This document shows positions 61,004 to 64,000 of a DNA stretch of 64,000 nucleotides, piece by piece. A program made the translations under genes and the position numbers. Every line of letters begins with the position of its first letter. Within the stretch, counting starts at the first letter, position 1. The notes below the pieces were generated by a model that searched no databases, was not told the DNA's origin, and saw only the letters and a program-made list of their open reading frames with translations. The stretch covers positions 1,178,001-1,242,000 of the forward strand of contig NC_007650.1 of the NCBI RefSeq assembly GCF_000012365.1. The letters run 5' to 3'. The DNA is from Burkholderia thailandensis E264. Its GTDB lineage: Bacteria > Pseudomonadota > Gammaproteobacteria > Burkholderiales > Burkholderiaceae.

Positions 61004-61482
61004 CCTGGCTCGATCTGCGGGTTTGGTTCGCGATCGTCGCGGCGGTGGTCATCGGTTCCGCGGCTGGCTATTTCAAGGGTCATCGCGACGCCGACCAGTC
61101 GCGCACCGTAGAAACTCAGGCGCAGCGAATTCGCGAGCTCGTCGTCGAGCGCGACGAAAGCGACCGTATCGCGCGCCAACAACAGGGGAATGCCGAAAAT
61201 GCTGCGAAACAACGTGAACAGGCTCGCGCTGCTGCTGATGCTGCCGATGCTGCTGCTAACAGCCTGCGCAAGCAGGTCGCCGAGCTTGTCGCCGGAATGC
61301 ATGATCCCGGCGCTCCGGCCGGAAGCGCGGCAGCCGGCGGCGCCCTCGATCTGCTTGCCGACCTGTTCGGCCGGGCTGACGAGGCTGCGGGAGAGTTCGC
61401 GCGAATCGCTGACGACCGAGGCGTTGCCGGGCGGCAATGCGAAAGCGACTACGACGCGCTGACGGCCGCAGTGCCGCGATAG
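61000..61482 (+). CDS. Rz-like inner-membrane spanin (DUF2514 type)
   Basis: A 160-aa protein with GGAGGGG before its ATG: an N-terminal TM anchor (WLDLRVWFAIVAAVVIGSAAGYF) and a long periplasmic coiled coil (ADQSRTVETQAQRIRELVVERDESDRIARQQQGNAENAAKQREQ). Contains the Rz1 gene in another frame. Together the pair fuses inner and outer membranes at lysis. Confidence 0.9.
   Translation: MTWLDLRVWFAIVAAVVIGSAAGYFKGHRDADQSRTVETQAQRIRELVVERDESDRIARQQQGNAENAAKQREQARAAADAADAAANSLRKQVAELVAGMHDPGAPAGSAAAGGALDLLADLFGRADEAAGEFARIADDRGVAGRQCESDYDALTAAVPR
61190..61462 (+). CDS. Rz1-like outer-membrane spanin lipoprotein, nested in Rz
   Basis: A 90-aa frame wholly within Rz (+1 frame). The signal LALLLMLPMLLLTAC gives a lipobox with lipid on C26, followed by a Pro/Ser-rich mature part (SRSPSLSPECMIPALRPEARQ), the Rz1 pattern. 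Start at 61190 or the ATG at 61199. Confidence 0.85.
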   Translation: MPKMLRNNVNRLALLLMLPMLLLTACASRSPSLSPECMIPALRPEARQPAAPSICLPTCSAGLTRLRESSRESLTTEALPGGNAKATTTR

Positions 61483-61489
61483 AAACAGG

Positions 61490-61527
61490 GCGACAGAGGG
61501 TTGTGCGGCAACACGCCCCTCTGTCGC
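61490..61527. repeat. Long perfect hairpin after Rz
   Basis: GCGACAGAGGG (61490-61500) pairs perfectly with CCCTCTGTCGC (61517-61527); loop contains GTG...CAC. No T-run follows, so termination is uncertain. It lies in the 138-bp gap before dam. Confidence 0.75.
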
Positions 61528-61620
61528 TATTCCACTGTCTGAGCCAGTGAATCGGCCAAGGCCCTGCTTACCTACGTAGGCGGGCCGGATTCTACACCAA
61601 GTTTAAAAACGGCTTTCACA

Positions 61621-62409
61621 ATGGCAAATCCCATCATCCCTTGGATCGGCGGCAAGCGTCGACTCGCTGACCACATCATCCCGCGCTTTCCGAAGCACGA
61701 CTGTTACGTCGAGGTGTTCGCGGGCGGGGCGGCGCTGTACTTCATGCGACCGCCGGCCAAGGTCGAGGTGATCAACGATATCAACGGCGAACTGGTGAAC
61801 CTGTATCGCGTCGTTCAGCACCATCTCGAAGAGTTCGTGCGTCAGTTCAAATGGGCGCTGACGAGCAGGCAGGTGTTCGAGTGGCTGAAGCATACGGTCC
61901 CGGAAACCCTCACCGATATCCAGCGTGCGGCGCGGTTCTACTACCTGCAAAAAAGTTGCTTTGGCGGGAAGCTCGAAGGTCAGACGTTCGGAACGGCGAC
62001 GACTACGGTGCCGGGCCTGAACCTGCTGCGCATTGAGGAAGAGCTATCGGCGGCGCACATTCGCCTCGCGAATGCGTACATCGAGCGGCTCGATTGGGCG
62101 ACCTGCATCGATCGTTACGATCGGCCGCACACGCTGTTCTACCTCGATCCGCCGTACTTCGAGACTGAAGGGTACGGCGTCGCATTCCCTTTCACGGAGT
62201 ACGAGAAGATGGCCGAGCGGTTGCGGTCGATCAAGGGGCGCGCGATCGTCAGCCTCAACGACCATCCGGAGATCCGGCGCGTGTTCGCCGGTTTCCATAT
62301 CGAGAGCGTGCCGATTCAGTACACGATAGGCGGCGGGAAGGGCGTCGAGCGCCGCGAGCTGATCATCTTCAGTTGGGACGACGCCGCGCAACCGGTCGGC
62401 CTGTTCTAA
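61621..62409 (+). CDS. dam: DNA adenine methylase (Dam family, D12 class)
   Basis: A 262-aa protein: PWIGGKRRLADHIIPRF (FxGxG-like AdoMet site), YVEVFAGGAALYF and the catalytic LFYLDPPYFETEGYG (DPPY). Alpha-class D12 enzyme methylating GATC or a related site. Phi1026b-type phages carry a Dam gene at this position. Host restriction evasion or mismatch-repair interplay is possible. It has its own gap and terminator, so it may be expressed in the lysogen. Confidence 0.94.
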   Translation: MANPIIPWIGGKRRLADHIIPRFPKHDCYVEVFAGGAALYFMRPPAKVEVINDINGELVNLYRVVQHHLEEFVRQFKWALTSRQVFEWLKHTVPETLTDIQRAARFYYLQKSCFGGKLEGQTFGTATTTVPGLNLLRIEEELSAAHIRLANAYIERLDWATCIDRYDRPHTLFYLDPPYFETEGYGVAFPFTEYEKMAERLRSIKGRAIVSLNDHPEIRRVFAGFHIESVPIQYTIGGGKGVERRELIIFSWDDAAQPVGLF

Positions 62410-62414
62410 CCGAG

Positions 62415-62436
62415 GCCCGCGCTTGCCGCGGGCTTT
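62415..62436 (+). terminator. Terminator after dam
   Basis: GCCCGCG (62415-62421) pairs with CGCGGGC (62427-62433), followed by TTTCT. A short gap with a TAAAAT-like box (about 62464-62469) leads to the lipoprotein gene. Confidence 0.75.
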
Positions 62437-62511
62437 CTATTTCCAGAATTCGTAATCAATATGTAAAATCTACGATCCGGGGATATAACAACTTCCGACC
62501 TGAGAACCACA

Positions 62512-63408
62512 ATGAAAAAAACGCTGATTTCCGTAGTTCTGGCTGGGCTCACACTTACGGCGTGTGGTGGCGGTGACGATTCGCCGACGCCGTCCGCATC
62601 CGGTCCGGCAATCCGCCTTGCGTATTCGGGGGTGCCGCTGGTGTCGACGCAGCGCGCACGCGCAATGGCTGTTGCGGTGGATGTGTCGAATGCGGCGTCC
62701 GCGCCGGATGCTTCTGCCGGCGACGTGCAGCCAACGATCACCGCGCTGCAGAACGCATTCAAGGCGAGGGGTGCCGACATCGCGGTCTATCCTGGCGTCG
62801 TCAGCGGCTCGAAGCTGCACGACATCGTCATGAGTGAAAACGGCGGCATCGGGCCGACTGACGCCGAGATTGCGAACTCGAAAACGAACATCAGCGAATG
62901 GGCGCTGGTGTACTTCGAGCTCGACGACATGTCCGGATACATCGATTCGGCACGGCGGGGCGCCGAAGTTGATCAGTTCAAGCGCGACCTGCAGGTGTAC
63001 GGCGCGCGCGAATATCTCAAGGGGCGAGTCATTTTCGCGGCTCGGCCGATCGTATCGTGTGCGGGGCCAAAAGAGGTTCGAACCGTCAACGACGACGGCA
63101 TGGTGGTGGTGAGCACGTATAAGCCGACGTCGCAGGTGCTTTACGAGGTAATCGAGGGCGCCGGCATCGAGGGGTTGGTATCGCCCATTGGTGGCATTTA
63201 CAGGCCCGATGTTTCCCATATGGGCGCAGACTGCAGCACGCCCGACCAGACGGTGCGAGATGCGCACCTAGCCAGCATCGCTGATCCGCTGGTCGATCGG
63301 TACAAGGTCGCGCTCGATACGATCAACAAGTGCAAGTACAACCGTGAGGCGATCCCGGAAGAAGGGCGGTCCGCGCAATGTTGGGGTATCGAGCCGGTCA
63401 AGAAGTAG
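62512..63408 (+). CDS. Phage-encoded lipoprotein of unknown function (moron candidate)
   Basis: A 298-aa protein with a lipoprotein signal (KKTLISVVLAGLTLTAC, lipid on C18) followed by GGGDDS. The mature domain holds QPTITALQNAFKARGADIAVYPGVVSGSKLHD, AREYLKGRVIFAARPIVSCAG, and a DRYKVALDTINKCKYNREAIPEEGRSAQCWG end with a Cys pair. No domain recognised. It is bracketed by terminators on both sides, the hallmark of a moron expressed from the lysogen; a role in superinfection exclusion or surface change is inferred, not shown. Confidence 0.75.
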   Translation: MKKTLISVVLAGLTLTACGGGDDSPTPSASGPAIRLAYSGVPLVSTQRARAMAVAVDVSNAASAPDASAGDVQPTITALQNAFKARGADIAVYPGVVSGSKLHDIVMSENGGIGPTDAEIANSKTNISEWALVYFELDDMSGYIDSARRGAEVDQFKRDLQVYGAREYLKGRVIFAARPIVSCAGPKEVRTVNDDGMVVVSTYKPTSQVLYEVIEGAGIEGLVSPIGGIYRPDVSHMGADCSTPDQTVRDAHLASIADPLVDRYKVALDTINKCKYNREAIPEEGRSAQCWGIEPVKK

Positions 63409-63419
63409 TTCCTTCGTTG

Positions 63420-63443
63420 CCCCGGTCGCTCGACCGGGGCTTT
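63420..63443. terminator. Bidirectional-looking terminator
   Basis: CCCCGGTCG (63420-63428) pairs with CGACCGGGG (63431-63439), followed by CTTT. It lies between the converging lipoprotein gene and the minus-strand genes, serving mainly the plus-strand gene. Confidence 0.7.
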
Positions 63444-63452
63444 ACGCGTCGA

Positions 63453-63656
63453 TCACCGCTTCCGTTGGCGTGGATTGATTCCGTTTTGCTCTAGCAGTTT
63501 GCGCAAACGAGCGTTGTCGATCAGTAGCGTTGCGAACGATATGACGAGCAGGATCGACGGAAACCACTCGCCGGTGAGCCGGACGATGATCCAACTGGCG
63601 GCTAAGCATATCGCTGCGGTGACGATCAATAGCAACCGATCTGTGATCCACTTCAT
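63453..63656 (-). CDS. Small membrane protein (67 aa)
   Basis: Start at ATG 63656, overlapping the upstream stop (ATGA). Two hydrophobic segments (DRLLLIVTAAICLAASWIIV and WFPSILLVISFATLLI) and a basic tail (NARLRKLLEQNGINPRQRKR). Antisense to the phage late genes, so expressed from the lysogen. No family recognised. Confidence 0.68.
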   Translation of the reverse strand: MKWITDRLLLIVTAAICLAASWIIVRLTGEWFPSILLVISFATLLIDNARLRKLLEQNGINPRQRKR

Positions 63657-63994
63657 CTCATGCCCCTGAGCGCCAAGTTCATCTTCATCCCGTAGGTGTT
63701 GTTCGGGCCGGGCGCGAAGATTTCGGGGTGGCGCAACATTTGCGACATCACGAGCGGATGAACGGACAAGCCGTGACGAGCAGCCCACTGCAAGATTGCG
63801 ATAGAGGTGTTCGCTCCACGTCCGGACTTGCATGAAGTCGCGGCATCGGTAGCGACCATTAGGCTCCCGATGACGGCACCGAGATAGGCGCAAGCCAAGA
63901 TGCTACCCGCAGCATTCAGCGCCTCTAGTTTAGTCGCTGCGCCCGCTACCTCGGCGACTGTCGCGTCGGGGCCAAGCGTCTTCAGTGTCGACAT
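63653..63994 (-). CDS. Hypothetical protein (113 aa) with a hydrophobic segment
   Basis: Starts at ATG 63994 near the right edge. LEALNAAGSILACAYLGAVIGSLMVATDAATSC is hydrophobic, followed by a KSGRGANTSIAILQWAARHGLSVHPLVMSQMLRHPEIF soluble part. It overlaps the next small membrane gene (ATGA), so the two are co-translated. Role unknown; prophage right-end genes of this kind often affect host surface or superinfection. Confidence 0.65.
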   Translation of the reverse strand: MSTLKTLGPDATVAEVAGAATKLEALNAAGSILACAYLGAVIGSLMVATDAATSCKSGRGANTSIAILQWAARHGLSVHPLVMSQMLRHPEIFAPGPNNTYGMKMNLALRGMR

Positions 63995-64000
63995 GATCGA

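Larger units (their letters stand above)
19905..64000. mobile_element. Lambda-like siphovirus prophage (phi1026b/phiE125 type), right end outside window
   Basis: A continuous phage gene order runs from integrase/excisionase through immunity, replication, late switch, head, tail, lysis and Dam. Head genes are HK97-type and tail genes lambda-type (tape measure, M, L, K, I, J). The combination with PAPS-reductase-like and Dam genes resembles Burkholderia phages phi1026b, phiE125 and phi644-2, as I recall them. No essential late gene appears broken, so it may be inducible. attR is not in the window. Confidence 0.93.

Overview
The window is high-GC DNA with the codon habits and gene content of a Burkholderia chromosome, most likely the pseudomallei/thailandensis group (inferred from gene content and protein recognition, no search run). 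About 19.9 kb at the left is host backbone. The rest, to the right edge, is a lambda-like siphovirus prophage of the phi1026b/phiE125 type whose right end lies outside the window.

Host part. A partial AraC-type regulator (minus strand, 1-664) and a small unknown gene precede a sarcosine/glycine-betaine catabolic locus. That locus has a GlxA/GbdR-like activator with a 12-bp tandem repeat in its C-terminal coding region, divergent from serine deaminase (sdaA), the four sarcosine oxidase genes soxB-soxD-soxA-soxG and a FolB-like dihydroneopterin aldolase. The five enzymes would turn sarcosine into glycine plus 5,10-methylene-THF, and serine into pyruvate. Next come rpsU (TTG start), a cold-shock gene with a long leader, several small Burkholderia hypotheticals, a dehydrogenase remnant, an OsmC protein, and a three-gene two-component cluster (CHASE3-PAS-PAS kinase, single-domain receiver, receiver-PAS-HisKA_3 kinase). 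An MFS transporter follows that has lost its 5' end to the prophage.

Prophage, left arm (minus strand, 19986-27226): integrase, excisionase, a cysteine-rich 584-aa protein, unknown accessory proteins, an SPFH/Band 7 lipoprotein with a small overlapping membrane gene, and a chain of very small genes. The immunity region (27652-28879) has mirror-image promoters pL and pR with the same -35/-10 boxes and shared 15-bp operators. It also holds a repressor without a protease domain, a cro-like gene that should be leaderless, and a small gene preceded by a near-perfect LexA box, which suggests SOS induction through an antirepressor.

Prophage, right arm (plus strand): a CII-like regulator, a C5-cytosine methyltransferase fully overprinted by a second long frame, an SPPY-type amino-methyltransferase, a PAPS-reductase-like PP-loop protein, a ParB-like protein, an O-like replication protein with internal iterons (probable origin), DUF1064 and YbcO-like nucleases, and a BrnT/BrnA toxin-antitoxin pair. 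A promoter-terminator pair resembling lambda pR'-tR' follows. The late genes run HNH, TerS, TerL, portal, ClpP-like protease, capsid (TTG start), connectors, tail tube, G/GT with a dnaX-type -1 slip site, tape measure, M, an S74 tail-fibre protein, L, K, I, J, two paralogous small proteins, holin, M15 endolysin, Rz/Rz1 and Dam. A lipoprotein moron and two antisense small membrane genes close the window.
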